Shown: positions 18,368-29,155, counted from the first letter of the stretch. The stretch is DNA of 64,000 nt from Asparagopsis taxiformis (GCA_030407315.1 JALQPE010000403.1:62001-126000), one strand, 5' to 3'. Notes: generated from the letters alone by a model not told the origin. Made by a program: numbers and translations.

Positions 18368-21046
18368 TTAGCCAAAGTTCTCTTCTCTGAATACAAATCG
18401 CACCTTGCAGCCATAACTTCTCAGTCGAGCAACATCTGAAATGCTGTTCAGCTTCAAGTCATCCACCAGAACATGGTCCGGAGTAGCTTCCAGGTACGCT
18501 CCTCGTAGATTGCTAATGATTTCGACTTTTCGAATACTCTTCATTACAGCAGCACCCATCGGATGCGGCCCACAGAAGAAGACACCGATTCTCACTCGAC
18601 TCGGCGCTTCCTCGGCAATTTGAGAAAATAGAGCATCCCAGTCCGGCCTGCCAGCCTTGGCAATTGAAATAAATTCTTCTGAAGCTTCCATATCCTCCTC
18701 CTTTTCGCGTGTCACATACCGGTGTAAACGAAGCTCCGTCCCATTTGCCAGAGGATACAATTCATCCCTTAGCCATTTATCGTCTCCTCCACGAGGCGTC
18801 GTCCACACAAAGTCCACATCTGGAATTGTCTTATTGCACTTGCAGTCGCAGCTGCACTTGCCGTTGTCCAGTAGAGTTCTAGAACCAATAGAACGGTACA
18901 TGCGGGCCGACAGAAGGAAGAGCATTGTTGGGATCAAAAAGATAAAGTGGATGAAAATTACAACTCCGGTGGGCGGATGTCCAGTCCACTTGCGGAGACC
19001 GCCAGTGTTGGACAGTACACTCAATGGAATGAAAACGAAAAAGTCCACACAGCGCCAAAAGTTTTTGAAGAAACGTTTTCCCATGTAACTGATTTCCAGT
19101 GCGATGGTCAGCGACAGAGTTGTCGTCAGAATAATGCCGAGAATAGTGTCACTGGCCACGAGCCAATTCTCATCAATGTGACTGCCAGTAAAGTTGAGCT
19201 CTCCAAGATCAAAGATTGACATGACGCATACCAAAATGATACGCACGAGAAGTGTCAAAAGTAATGCCATCATCACTCGTGTTGTATGCAGGAAGGACAG
19301 AAGCTTTGAGCGACGCTCATAAAGATGAGCAAGTTTTTGACGTGCACTCTTCTGATAGCCAAAGGTGCTTGGCTTTTGGAAATTAGTACTGTCCATGTCA
19401 AGGATGTAGCTTGGCTCATCTGTGAAAGTGGACGTCAACTGAGAAGATGATGAGTATTGTAGGTCTACATTGGAGTCGGAAATTTCAGAATCATCAGACA
19501 CTCTCATTGCAGCTTGCTCTCTGTCTGAGTATTCAAAGGAAGAATCTTCGTTTGTCCTCGTCCTCGTTGTAGCCGGTCGTGGTAGTCTTCTCGACGCAAA
19601 GTTTGCAGCAGTAGGTAAAGCACGGTCTCTGTCTGGAAGTTCGAGTGCATTGGCGTCTGTAGTTTCCTGAGCTTTTGACGGCGTAGGTGGTGTGTCAGCG
19701 AGTATGCAATGATCTGAAGGGCAGGCATCAACAGCAGGACATCCAACATGATTTTCAGCGGTAAGATTGAGCATGTCCACCAAATGTTGTCTCCTCTGCT
19801 CCTCGATTTCATCGACGGGGGTACTGTCATCAACATCAATGTTGACATCGTACAGGGAGGAAATCGTTCTTCTGATGCGTTGCTCAATTTCATAGAGACC
19901 ATTGAAATGCTTTCTCTTATTCTTCTGCACGGTTTGGTTCTCAACCTTGTTCAAATGCTGTAAATGCTTTGAAATTGCTGCAAAGGGTGTTGAGCCCACA
20001 CCTCCGGAAATCAAAACAACACGGTCATAACCTTTGACATGCTGTGCAGGGGCACCGAAGGGGCCGCGAATCTGGACCATGAGCGGCTCTGTGACGTCGC
20101 CTTGCTGACGAGCGACGAAAGCATCACGAAGAGTTTTGGTCCAGTTTCCAAGCGCTTTAATGAAGAAGACCATAGTTTTCTCGTGGGGTGCACTGGCAAT
20201 TGTGAAGGGATGCCACTCTTTGCTGATGGACGGCACTAGAATTTCAGCGTACTGACCGGCACGATAGTCGAACAGGCGTGGTACACGGAGCTCGAGAATG
20301 TCTCTTCCTTTGAGGAGGGAATGCTCACTGGACAGTTCGAGACCAGCTGTATTAATCTTATAGTGACGAACGACACGGTCAATAATGTAGACAATGATTG
20401 GACCTGTAATCCACTTGTAGGTTTCCGGGACAGTTCGGTACATTCCATGGAAAATGAGGAGAGCGAAGAAGAAAAAGGCGCCAATCATGTGCACGATATA
20501 GAAGAGTCTGAAGCGCTTCCTTCTATTAAACGGCAAGGCAGTGATCAACATGACAACAAAGATGGGGAGAAGAAAAGCGCCAGTGGCAGCACTCATAGTG
20601 AAACCCCAGAGACCGCCAGCCCATTGATCGTAAGCGGTGAGCCAAGTGAGATGGAAGGGCACATGAATGAGGAGTGCACCAGCTATAGTGTAGCCGATGA
20701 TGACATGAAATTTGGGGAAAGCCTTGTCTAATGGAACGATGTACTGAAGCGGAGTCTCACGCAGCTTTGTCGAGAGTAGACGAGCGGCCATGAGAATGAC
20801 GAGAGCACAAGTGAGATTGAGCACATAACCAGCACCGCGCGCAATGCAAATGTACCAACGGAGGTTGGTATCGTCTGGCTGAAAGTGAAACTCATCATGA
20901 GCGCCCCAGATGAATTGGAGAACGACGGCGGCGCTGTAAATGGCGAGAGCTAGAACTTCAAAGGCATGGGTGGAGAGATAGGTCTCGAGCTTGGCGGACC
21001 AGAGGTCGATAGTTTTTTTGACGCTACTACGTTTGGCGGATCGCAT
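18368..21046 (-). CDS. NADPH oxidase (respiratory burst oxidase) with red-algal insertion
   Basis: 892 aa from the ATG at 21046 (caccATGc context); an upstream in-frame ATG at 21250 adds 68 Pro-rich residues. It moves electrons from NADPH through FAD and two hemes to oxygen, making superoxide outside the membrane. Heme histidine pairs are spaced x13: H114/H128 and H186/H200. FAD site: EWHPFTIASAP. NADPH sites: ISGGVGSTPFAAIS and VFFCGPHPMG. C-terminus: FVFREENFG. Between the two NADPH motifs lie about 390 residues: an acidic/Ser-rich region, then four extra membrane helices (one is HTTRVMMALLLTLLVRIILV). No EF-hands are present, unlike land-plant Rboh. Confidence 0.93.
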   Translation of the reverse strand: MRSAKRSSVKKTIDLWSAKLETYLSTHAFEVLALAIYSAAVVLQFIWGAHDEFHFQPDDTNLRWYICIARGAGYVLNLTCALVILMAARLLSTKLRETPLQYIVPLDKAFPKFHVIIGYTIAGALLIHVPFHLTWLTAYDQWAGGLWGFTMSAATGAFLLPIFVVMLITALPFNRRKRFRLFYIVHMIGAFFFFALLIFHGMYRTVPETYKWITGPIIVYIIDRVVRHYKINTAGLELSSEHSLLKGRDILELRVPRLFDYRAGQYAEILVPSISKEWHPFTIASAPHEKTMVFFIKALGNWTKTLRDAFVARQQGDVTEPLMVQIRGPFGAPAQHVKGYDRVVLISGGVGSTPFAAISKHLQHLNKVENQTVQKNKRKHFNGLYEIEQRIRRTISSLYDVNIDVDDSTPVDEIEEQRRQHLVDMLNLTAENHVGCPAVDACPSDHCILADTPPTPSKAQETTDANALELPDRDRALPTAANFASRRLPRPATTRTRTNEDSSFEYSDREQAAMRVSDDSEISDSNVDLQYSSSSQLTSTFTDEPSYILDMDSTNFQKPSTFGYQKSARQKLAHLYERRSKLLSFLHTTRVMMALLLTLLVRIILVCVMSIFDLGELNFTGSHIDENWLVASDTILGIILTTTLSLTIALEISYMGKRFFKNFWRCVDFFVFIPLSVLSNTGGLRKWTGHPPTGVVIFIHFIFLIPTMLFLLSARMYRSIGSRTLLDNGKCSCDCKCNKTIPDVDFVWTTPRGGDDKWLRDELYPLANGTELRLHRYVTREKEEDMEASEEFISIAKAGRPDWDALFSQIAEEAPSRVRIGVFFCGPHPMGAAVMKSIRKVEIISNLRGAYLEATPDHVLVDDLKLNSISDVARLRSYGCKVRFVFREENFG

Positions 21047-23002
21047 GGTGAGTGAAGGGGATGAGTACGGGGGTGTGGTGGCAGTGGCTGGGTGGGATTG
21101 GAGGTTTATATGAGGGGCGCAATTTGCTAGCAGACGGCATGGGATGATCGCGGTTGGAGATTGTTGAGGTATGATGGTCGGTTGGTATTGGTTTGGATGG
21201 AATGAGCAATGCGCGTTACGTGCGTGACGGCGTATAATTATAGTTGGCATGACATTTCATTTGTTTCGATATTTATGCGGGTGGTGGAATTTCACGGCGC
21301 AGAGAGCTGGCGTGTGGTCGATGCGATTTGCTCTACTGCTTTCTCGCTTGTCGGAGGCGCGCGTCTGCATTTGCCGTCAACTGGCAGCTTACATGAGGGA
21401 TATTTCGGCGCTGCGCACATCCACAGATAGTGCAGCTCAATAAATCGTCTTCTTCTCCCCGCGCGCGCAGACATGTCACAGTGTTGCGTAGCGGACGGGC
21501 GACCAAGCTATGGCTAAACTCGACGTGCGGCGTGATTGGCGACGAACAGAGTCGGTGGAATGAGTGGTATCGAAAGTGCTTCTAGCGCACGACGGCTGCG
21601 TCATGATTGTGATTACATCATGTGCAGCAACTCGGGTGGTCACTCGCTGAATTTGGTGTGTCGACATATCGGATCGAGCAATGCGAGCGAGCGGGTGAAA
21701 AAGATGAAATTCTAGAAACTAAAGTATACTGTAGCAAATAACACAATTGCTAGCATTTCGCAAGCTGTCGTCCATGTCCAACAATCGGTAATGGCATGCG
21801 GTCGATCGATCGATCGCAAGCGACTCGTCTTCCGCGTCTCATCTCTTTGCGCGCTTACGTCAACGCGCGAGCGGCCAGTTGGCAAATGGGCGTCCATCGT
21901 CGTAGCTATCGGGGAATGGACGCGTTGCAGCGCATTGAAAACTTGCGTTTCCAAAGTGCATTCACGTTGGATACCATGGACGTCGCCACGCGCCATTACG
22001 GCGCGCAGCGATGAGGTATCGGCTGCAACATCGGGCGTCACGCAAGCACACTGCGCGTTGTGCCAAACTGCAGCCAGCTGGATTGGTTGCGACGCGCATC
22101 AACTTGCAGCGATATTGCGCGCGTTGCATTGGCGATGGTAGATCTTTCTGCACGGATACGCATCGATGCAACGCACGGATGCACGTCGACGACATGCATA
22201 TCGCCATGGCGCGCGTGCGCGGGACGGTCGGAGAGTGGGGGAGCGGGTGGGGGCGTGTGCGTTGTAGACGGGCGTTGGGACGATGTGTATGCAATGGATG
22301 GGCGGTTTCGTTTCAACGTGGATGAGTGTGGGGGAGGATACACTCGTTGGGATGGGAATACACTCGATGCGATGTTTCAAATGCAGCGTTTGTGTGGACC
22401 GATGTAACGTAGCGGCGCAGCTGTGCGGTGATTTTTATCGACAAATTATGATGAATGCTTTGAGCAACGGTAAGTAACGGTTAGCATTTACAAAGCGCGC
22501 CGTCTGCACTGCAGCCGTTTGTTTGCTTTGCTTTCCCATTTCTTTTGTCGCGATACTTGACCGTCGTTTGAATCATCCGCACTCCGACTCGTTTTCAAAC
22601 TCGTACATCTTACCGCCCTCGCGAGTGTCTGCGTCCGTCGCCGCCGCCGCCCGCCCGCTTTTCTTGCGTGAGCTCTCGCTTTCATATATTACCCACAATG
22701 CTTCTCCCCAACACGCAAGCCACTTCTCCTCTCCAAACAATGTCCGCGTTGCGCGACAAGTACCCAGCCGCTAGCAATACAAACGGGCGAGATGACGCAC
22801 CAAAACCTTACATGGCAATACGTCAGAAACAGCGGCGTCCTAAACTACACCGCTCAATCTGTCAACCCCAATGGACCAAAAGTCCACAAACTACTGTAGA
22901 AAACATTGCGACCAACCCGACTACCATAGCAACACAATCAGTCTTTACAAACCTAATACACCAGCTAACCAAACACACACAACACAAAGCAAAACATCCA
23001 CT
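21047..23002. other. Two kb upstream of NADPH oxidase, no clear gene
   Basis: Contains many overlapping short frames in a GC-rich, CG-rich stretch (about 21780-22380) with a GATCGATCGATCG run near 21800. None shows a domain. A plus-strand frame at 22668-23264 starts after a pyrimidine-rich leader and has a plausible N-terminus (ALRDKYPAASNTNGRDDAPK), but it runs antisense into the peroxiredoxin Q gene. It is noted only as a weak candidate exon. Confidence 0.3.
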
Positions 23003-23608
23003 CTACCCCTCCTTCTTCTCCGTCTGCATAAACTCCAACACGGCAGGCACACTATCCTTGGGCGACACGCCAACTTTAGCCATACGCACCACCAATTCGC
23101 CCTTGTCATTCTTCATCAGCACAAACACGCTCCTCTTCACGCTCTTCGGCGCCTTGTGCGCGCCGAGCATCTTCACAAAGCCGACATCCAACGCGTCGCA
23201 CAGCAGCCCATACGGCAGCTCGTGCTTGGTCTTCCAGGCGGCCTGGCTCTTGGGCTTGTCGTAGCTGAGGCCCCAGACGGCGAGGCCGCGCGCCGCGACG
23301 TCCTCCAGCCGATCGCGGAACGCGCACGCCTGCGTCGTGCAGCCGGGCGTGTTGGCGCGCGGGTAGAGGAACAATACCGCGCCGGCTTTATCGCCCGCCA
23401 ATTCGGCGCTACTCATCGCGCTGCCCGCGTCGGTGTACAACGACACTGTGGGTAGTACATCGCCCACAGAGACGACCGTGTGTTGCACCGCGACAGTGCC
23501 GCCTTTCTTGCCCTTGGGCTTGCGTGACTTGCTGATCAGCGGCGTCGACGCCGTCTGAGCGGCAGACTTGCTGCCCGCGCTGCTTTTACTGCGTGTGGAC
23601 ATTCCCAT
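23003..23608 (-). CDS. Peroxiredoxin Q / BCP with basic N-terminal tail
   Basis: 201 aa. The PrxQ active site is RANTPGCTTQACAFRD, with peroxidatic C90 and resolving C95 spaced C-x4-C, as in the atypical 2-Cys PrxQ/BCP class. The rest of the thioredoxin fold follows (LSYDKPKSQAAWKTKHELPY; KRSVFVLMKNDKGE). The first 40 residues are Lys/Arg/Ser-rich (SRKPKGKKGG). This resembles the basic head of yeast Dot5, a nuclear thiol peroxidase, more than a plastid transit peptide, so nuclear location is possible but inferred. An alternative start two residues in would change little. Confidence 0.88.
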   Translation of the reverse strand: MGMSTRSKSSAGSKSAAQTASTPLISKSRKPKGKKGGTVAVQHTVVSVGDVLPTVSLYTDAGSAMSSAELAGDKAGAVLFLYPRANTPGCTTQACAFRDRLEDVAARGLAVWGLSYDKPKSQAAWKTKHELPYGLLCDALDVGFVKMLGAHKAPKSVKRSVFVLMKNDKGELVVRMAKVGVSPKDSVPAVLEFMQTEKKEG

Positions 23609-23940
23609 GGCCGAGGCGTGCGTAAACGACGTTGAACAGATGGGGTGCGCGCGCCGGCGCGTCTAGCGCGCTACTCGCTTTTGTTGCTGTTTTGCGCTGC
23701 TTTCGACATGCATTTTCAACCGCGTGATGAACAAATCACAATTGTGAGCCTCACATCTTCGCTTTTCCTGCCCCGCCCCACCCCGCCCCGATCGGACTCC
23801 CCTTGCGTCTTGTTTACAGTTGTGTACATTTACAGTTGGTGCATGCTGACTTGTCATCATGTCATTATTTTTATCTGCAGCGTCCAGATGACAACTACTT
23901 CCCAACAAACAGTAGATCCAAAAATTATACAAGCAATCTC

Positions 23941-25916
23941 TTAGATTTGAAACTCCTCCTCATCCGAGTCCGATTCGTTCACCAATCGCCCCCGTTCCAC
24001 CGTCCGTCTCGCGCTGTCCACAATGTATCCCACCTCCGCCTCGGCTGCTTCGATTTGCGCCTCCTGCCGCCGTCTCATAATATCCTTCACAGACAGAATA
24101 GCCGGTAGCACAAAGTCCGATTCACCGCCATTGCCGTGGAACTTTTCATTGTATTCCAGTCCACCCATATATCCTTGTCCACCAGCTGCTGCACCGTCCT
24201 GACGCCCGCTCTCCATTCCACCGCTCGATCTCTCCCGTCGCCCGCTGTTTGTCTGCCGCCGCGTCGTCTGTCGATGCGAATTCGACCCGTCCCATCCCGG
24301 CAACTCTGTCGGCGCATTGTACGGATGCGAGCCGTTGGAAACCTCACTCATCGTGCCCTCCTCTTCCGCCAATAGTTGCAGAGGCGCTGCATTGCTCACA
24401 GAATTTGAATGATCATTCTTACTACTGATCGACAAACTGCGCTGCGCATGAGCGCCGTGCTGCCACCCCTTTTCACCAGACATGTGTCGTGATCGCGACG
24501 AACCAGACGACCTCGAGCTCTTGTTGCTCTTGCCCGGGAACAACCTCGACAGTGCCTTGACACCGTGCTCTTCCGGTGCTGTATCATCTTCATCATCGTC
24601 CAATTTGAGCAGGCCGGCCACATCATCAATGGCCATAGAGGACATACGAAGTTTGCGCTGTTCGTATCCAAGTGCCGACCTATCATTCGTGATAGCGCGT
24701 TCGGAAATAGAGGTACTCGTGAGCCACGGATGCATGAGAGCATCCTGCGCTGTGAAGCGTTTCTTTGGGTCCAGTTCTAAAAGTCCTCGAATGAAATCCT
24801 TGGCCTCCTCTGAAATGTCAGCCCATTCGCTGTCCGGCAGCGAATATCTGCCTGCACGGACACGTCGTAAAACTTCCTTGATATTATTTCCATCAAACGG
24901 TAGTTTTCCACTGAGCATGTTGTACGCAAGCACTCCGAGCGACCAGATATCCACGGCAGGCGTGTAGGTTTCAGCGCGAATAACCTCTGGCGCGACGAAG
25001 AAGGGCGTACCATACATGCCGCATGTGGATTTTTCGCCAAAAGAATTCTCGAGCACAAAATCGGCCAGTCCGAAATCGGCAAGTTTAACTTTGAGCGGCC
25101 ACGTCTTATTGAGCGCCAAAACGTTTTCGGGCTTGATGTCACGATGCACAATGTCGTTGTCATGCAGACAGTGCACAGCCTGCAGCAGGTCGCGCATCAC
25201 ACTGGCGGCGTTCTTCTCGCTGAAATAGCCCTCATTGGCGAGAATATCGTAGAGCATACCGCCCGGCATGTACTCCATAACAATAAAGAGATTATCTCTG
25301 GTATCGAAGACATCATAGGTAGCCACAATGTTGTCATGATCAATGTTCTTGGAAATAAAGTTCATTTCACATTCAACCGAGCGCATGAGCTCTGTGTCTC
25401 GCTTATTCTTCTTCATCACCTTGATGGCAACCTGCTGACCGGATGACTTGTCATAACCGATGCGGACTTCTGCAAAGGAGCCCATACCGACAAGACCGGT
25501 GACACCATAGTAATTGCCGATTTTGCGGCGCGAGGCACGCTGCAACAGATCGACCCATCGATCGCATTCGGAGCGGGAATGAGGAAAGAGCAGAATCTTC
25601 TTACCGTCAAACAACTGGACGATGACTTCACTCTTGTGTCCAACGGCGACACGAGAGTCGATGAGACTGACGCCCCAGGTCGGGAGCTGCGGGTAGGGCA
25701 AGCAGACGAGTGAGTCAGTACGGGAAGTGTGGGGGGGGCGAGCGGATGCAGCAACAGAAGGGGGAGATGGCAACGTACCGAGTCCTTTCGACGATGATTG
25801 AACAGAGCCGAGTCTTTGAGTTTGAAATAGCGAGTCTTTCTAGCGCGAAACTTGCGTCCCTCCTTGTCCATGTAACCGTTCATGGCGAGTGGGGGGCCGT
25901 GTCGCAGCGCGCTCAT
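23941..25916 (-). CDS. PH-domain CAMK-like Ser/Thr kinase, two exons
   Basis: Exons (minus strand) are 25916-25779 and 25686-23941, with a 92-bp GTACGT...CCGCAG intron, giving 627 aa. Splicing joins FNHRRKDS to LPTWGVSLIDSR and completes a PH domain (about 12-100: GYMDKEGRKFRARKTRYFKL ... ECDRWVDLLQRA). The kinase domain follows (about 107-365): GMGSFAEVRIGY, AIKVMK, HRDIKPENVL, ADFGLADF, GTPFFVAPEVI, VDIWSLGVLAYNML. It is closest in type to calcium/calmodulin-dependent kinases. The Ser/Arg-rich C-terminal 260 residues show no clear regulatory domain and end in an acidic motif. The PH domain suggests phosphoinositide-dependent membrane recruitment. Confidence 0.88.
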
Positions 25917-26432
25917 GATAGAAAGTTTGCGGTAGAGATGCGGATAACTGGTTGACTGGGAGATGAAGCGGGGGAGAGATGAACATGGGAAGCGCGGACA
26001 GCGTGAAAGGATTGGAATGGCACGGAATGGGCGAGGCGTTGTGGCGGCGCGGTAGGTTGACAGACAAGTTGAACAAACCAAACAGTGCAGTGGCTATGTG
26101 TGCGCGCGCGTGCTTGTCGGGCCCGAACGGAACGTCGCAGATGATGGGCGCGTTTAGAAAAAAATTCAATTTGAAATTCCCGATCGGTCCACAACTCCCC
26201 CTACGGTGCGTACATACACTGCCACCTTTTTCCAAATACACTGCAACGCCGCACACGAGACTGTCGTCCCGTTTCCGTTACCACTGTAAATCGTGCCAAT
26301 GACGTCACATACGTGGAGCCATACACCACCTCCTTACAGCCACCACTGTAAATACCACAAAACCCACCAACGCGATCGCAGAGCCATCCGCGCACCCATC
26401 CATCGCTCCCTCCCGTTCGCGCGCAGTCATCC
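25917..26432. other. Divergent intergenic region
   Basis: 516 bp between the heads of the PH-domain kinase (minus) and the secreted twin-module protein (plus). A short AT-rich patch lies near 26155-26175. Open frames extend into it from both genes but lack sensible content. Confidence 0.4.
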
Positions 26433-27131
26433 ATGTCGCTCCGACTGCTGCTCCTCCTCGTCCTCTCGCTAATCGCCGACGCGCAGCGCGAGCACACGAC
26501 CTGCATTCAGGACTACTTCCCGTGCGGCGGCGCGGTACTCGGCCCCGTTCCGCACATAGCGTGCTGCAACACGAGCTTCTATTGCTACACACGCGGGCCC
26601 TATTTCTCGCAATGTCGCCCGTTGACCGAGCGTGACCATCATCAGCGTCGCGTCGCCGCCGATCTCTGCGGCGTGAGTGGCGGTGTTTGCGGCGCCGGCG
26701 CCTCCCCCGATCACACATTGCCGTGCTGCGATCGACACGACGCATGTCGTCCCGCCGGCCCGCTCTATTGGCTGTGTCAACCGCGCGCCGCGCTCGCATG
26801 GCATTGGGTGCGCGTCCAGGGTCGTGATCGTTTCACATTTGCCCATCGCTCGTCGACTTCCTCCCGTCTCGTTGAGATGCAGCTCGCCCATAAAATCGCA
26901 GCCCTCAATTCGTCCACTCGCGCATCCGCCTTTCGTGCCGTCCTCCCCGTCATGTCCAGACAGCAGCTCGGCGCGTTTGAGATTTTGTTGCGACGCGTCG
27001 TCGGCCCCCGTGCACGCGTCGAGGTGCTCCAGGGCGGCGCCTATGTGCGCGATGTGCCAAAGCATATGTGGATGGATGTGGTGCAGCGCGTGGCGCGCTT
27101 GGTGGAGATTGGGCCGTTGCACGTTTTGTAG
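26433..27131 (+). CDS. Secreted protein with two CBM1-like Cys modules
   Basis: 232 aa. Signal peptide LRLLLLLVLSLIADAQ at the N-terminus. Two tandem Cys modules follow (about 23-62 and 78-116). The first reads CGG, then ACCNTSFYC, then PYFSQCRP; the second has CG, GGVCGAG, PCCDRHDAC, PLYWLCQP. The CGG...C...C...Y-x-x-QC pattern resembles the fungal-type cellulose-binding module CBM1, which also occurs in red algal polysaccharide-binding proteins, although the CC pair recalls knottins. The C-terminal half (about 120-232) is Arg-rich and unknown. Probably a wall polysaccharide-binding protein; function inferred. Confidence 0.68.
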   Translation: MSLRLLLLLVLSLIADAQREHTTCIQDYFPCGGAVLGPVPHIACCNTSFYCYTRGPYFSQCRPLTERDHHQRRVAADLCGVSGGVCGAGASPDHTLPCCDRHDACRPAGPLYWLCQPRAALAWHWVRVQGRDRFTFAHRSSTSSRLVEMQLAHKIAALNSSTRASAFRAVLPVMSRQQLGAFEILLRRVVGPRARVEVLQGGAYVRDVPKHMWMDVVQRVARLVEIGPLHVL

Positions 27132-27380
27132 TTTGTTGTATTATTATTACTGTTTGTTTGTATTCTTAGCTTTATCTACTTGTGTGTTGTGCACTATTGT
27201 TTTGAAAATGTACCGACTACCATCGTCAAGTGCAGGCGTCCGGTCCTTACATTTACATTCATCCTTAGATCTAGACGTACAGATGTTCGAAACACACCAT
27301 TCTATCACAAAACTATATTAAACACATGCGACCATGCGCACTCCCACATCGTCGTATACAACGCAATAAATACATTCGCT

Positions 27381-28892
27381 TCACGCCACTTGCATCTCAC
27401 CGAGCAGCGTCCGTTCGCAGTTTGCCGTCTCCTCCTTTCTGCCAATCCCAAACAGCAAAATCAAAACACCCCCAATAAATGAAGCGATTCCCCCAATGAA
27501 CAACACCGCCGCCTGACTGCCCGTTACGCGCTCAATCTCCTCCGACACTAGAGACACCACGATTTCCGGCAGACACTGCGACAAATTGAACATGGTGAAA
27601 TAAATGCCCGCACGTCCAGGAGCTGCCTTGGACACCGCTTCGCTCATCACCGACCACGGAACCGCCATGGTCACAGCCCACGAAAAGCCCGTCACCGCAA
27701 ACAGCAGCACCGCGATCACACCCTGCCATTTCTCGTGCAGAAACAACGTGGTGGACAGAGTCACACCGAGCAGTATGTGTGACGCAAAGTACACCGTTTG
27801 CATAGACGTGCGCGACATAATACCCGGCAGCGTCAATGAAAACATAATCGTCACCACAGATTGCAATGACAGTCCCAGGTTGCCTTCCCGAACACCCGCG
27901 TCATACAACAAACGCTCCGGCGATCCCTCCTGCGCATCGTACTGTCCATTGAACACCTCGGCGCCCACCCATGACGTTGCAAACACAAACATGGTAAACC
28001 ACGAAAACCATGTGAAGCACTGCACCAGAAAGACGCGGAAGAACGGATACGGAGCGATGTATGCCGCTTCCAGAAAGCTGAGTCTGTTCATACTGCCCGA
28101 CGTATCCGCATTGTCATTATCCACACTCGAGTATGATGGACTAGACGCGTTGGACGATTGCGAGTCCGCATCGTCCTTCTCGTCAATGCGAGCATATGCG
28201 TCAGCAGCACGCAACGGCGTTTCTTCGACTGACAATAATGTGCACCCCATGGTCGCGATGAGAACGAACACCGCAATAGAATACAGTACCTGTACATCTT
28301 CCGAGAAAAACGGCAAATATCTGGACAGCGGCAGCGAGCCGAGCAGACTTCCGGAAAAGTTACCAACACCGGTGGCGAGTGCGAAGAAGGAATTGCCAAG
28401 TTTGTGCTGCTGCGGCGGCACGACATCGGACAGCAATGTGCGTAAAGGGCCCTGTGCGGCATTGATTGCGAAATCAAGCGACCAGAAACTGAACACAGCG
28501 ATGAAGAGTCCGCGAGATGACACGGCACCGACAGTGTCGGGCGGCGAATCACCGAGGGCGATACCAATTGGGCGTGCAAAAGCAAACAACAGCAGACATA
28601 CGATGGTCACGGCACTGCCGACAAATAGAAAGGGACGACGGCGACCGAATCGCGAGGTGCATCGATCAGATAGCACACCGACAGTCGGTTGGACTAGAAT
28701 GCCAGCAATGGGCCCTGCGAGCCATGCGTACGAGACAAAACGTTGTGCGAGGCCGAGTTGTAACAAGACTTTAGTGACATAACCGACTTGTATCGCCCAG
28801 CAGAACTGCAAGCCGATAAGACCGGCGGTGAGTCGGAAGAGGGCCGCATGGGAGAAGGGCTGCATAGAATGCATTGCTGAATTTGGCAACAT
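27381..28892 (-). CDS. Sucrose/H+ symporter-like transporter (GPH/SUT family)
   Basis: 503 aa, about 12 membrane helices. The plant SUT/SLC45 signature is clear: GLQFCWAIQVGYVTKVLLQL in helix 1, WLAGPIAGILVQPTVGVLSD, then CTSRFGRRRPFLFVG between helices 2 and 3, and SWAVTMAVPWSVMSE later. A hydrophilic Ser/Asp-rich loop lies between helices 6 and 7. The family moves sucrose or related glycosides with protons. Floridean red algae store floridoside rather than sucrose, so the natural substrate may be a floridoside-like glycoside; this is inference. The most likely start is the first or third Met within 10 residues. Complete. Confidence 0.88.
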   Translation of the reverse strand: MLPNSAMHSMQPFSHAALFRLTAGLIGLQFCWAIQVGYVTKVLLQLGLAQRFVSYAWLAGPIAGILVQPTVGVLSDRCTSRFGRRRPFLFVGSAVTIVCLLLFAFARPIGIALGDSPPDTVGAVSSRGLFIAVFSFWSLDFAINAAQGPLRTLLSDVVPPQQHKLGNSFFALATGVGNFSGSLLGSLPLSRYLPFFSEDVQVLYSIAVFVLIATMGCTLLSVEETPLRAADAYARIDEKDDADSQSSNASSPSYSSVDNDNADTSGSMNRLSFLEAAYIAPYPFFRVFLVQCFTWFSWFTMFVFATSWVGAEVFNGQYDAQEGSPERLLYDAGVREGNLGLSLQSVVTIMFSLTLPGIMSRTSMQTVYFASHILLGVTLSTTLFLHEKWQGVIAVLLFAVTGFSWAVTMAVPWSVMSEAVSKAAPGRAGIYFTMFNLSQCLPEIVVSLVSEEIERVTGSQAAVLFIGGIASFIGGVLILLFGIGRKEETANCERTLLGEMQVA

Positions 28893-29155
28893 GACAAAGG
28901 GCGATGACCAAGGCCAACGTCAGCGGCTCGAGCCGCGAGTTAAATAGGCTAAGCAACGGCGGCGCAGATTATATCTGCCTGCGGTGGCGCACGAGCGGTG
29001 GCAGCAGCGTAGCACAGTTTCTACCACACAGTAAGACTTTTATCCACCAACCAGCACATGAATTTTAATTCACAACACATTTGGGTGGACCGGCGTGGAA
29101 TGGCAACGCAACAACTTTTTCGCACCCACTCGCACTCCAACCACACTCCAGCGTG

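Noticed and set aside
21791..22407. Cluster of 60-116 codon frames in CG-rich DNA upstream of the oxidase
   Set aside because: Every frame on both strands is open here, as expected from base composition; no domain or start context favours one.
27604..28782. 392-codon plus-strand frame opposite the sucrose-transporter-like gene
   Set aside because: Long only because the opposite coding strand lacks certain codons; no domain, and the transporter has clear family motifs.
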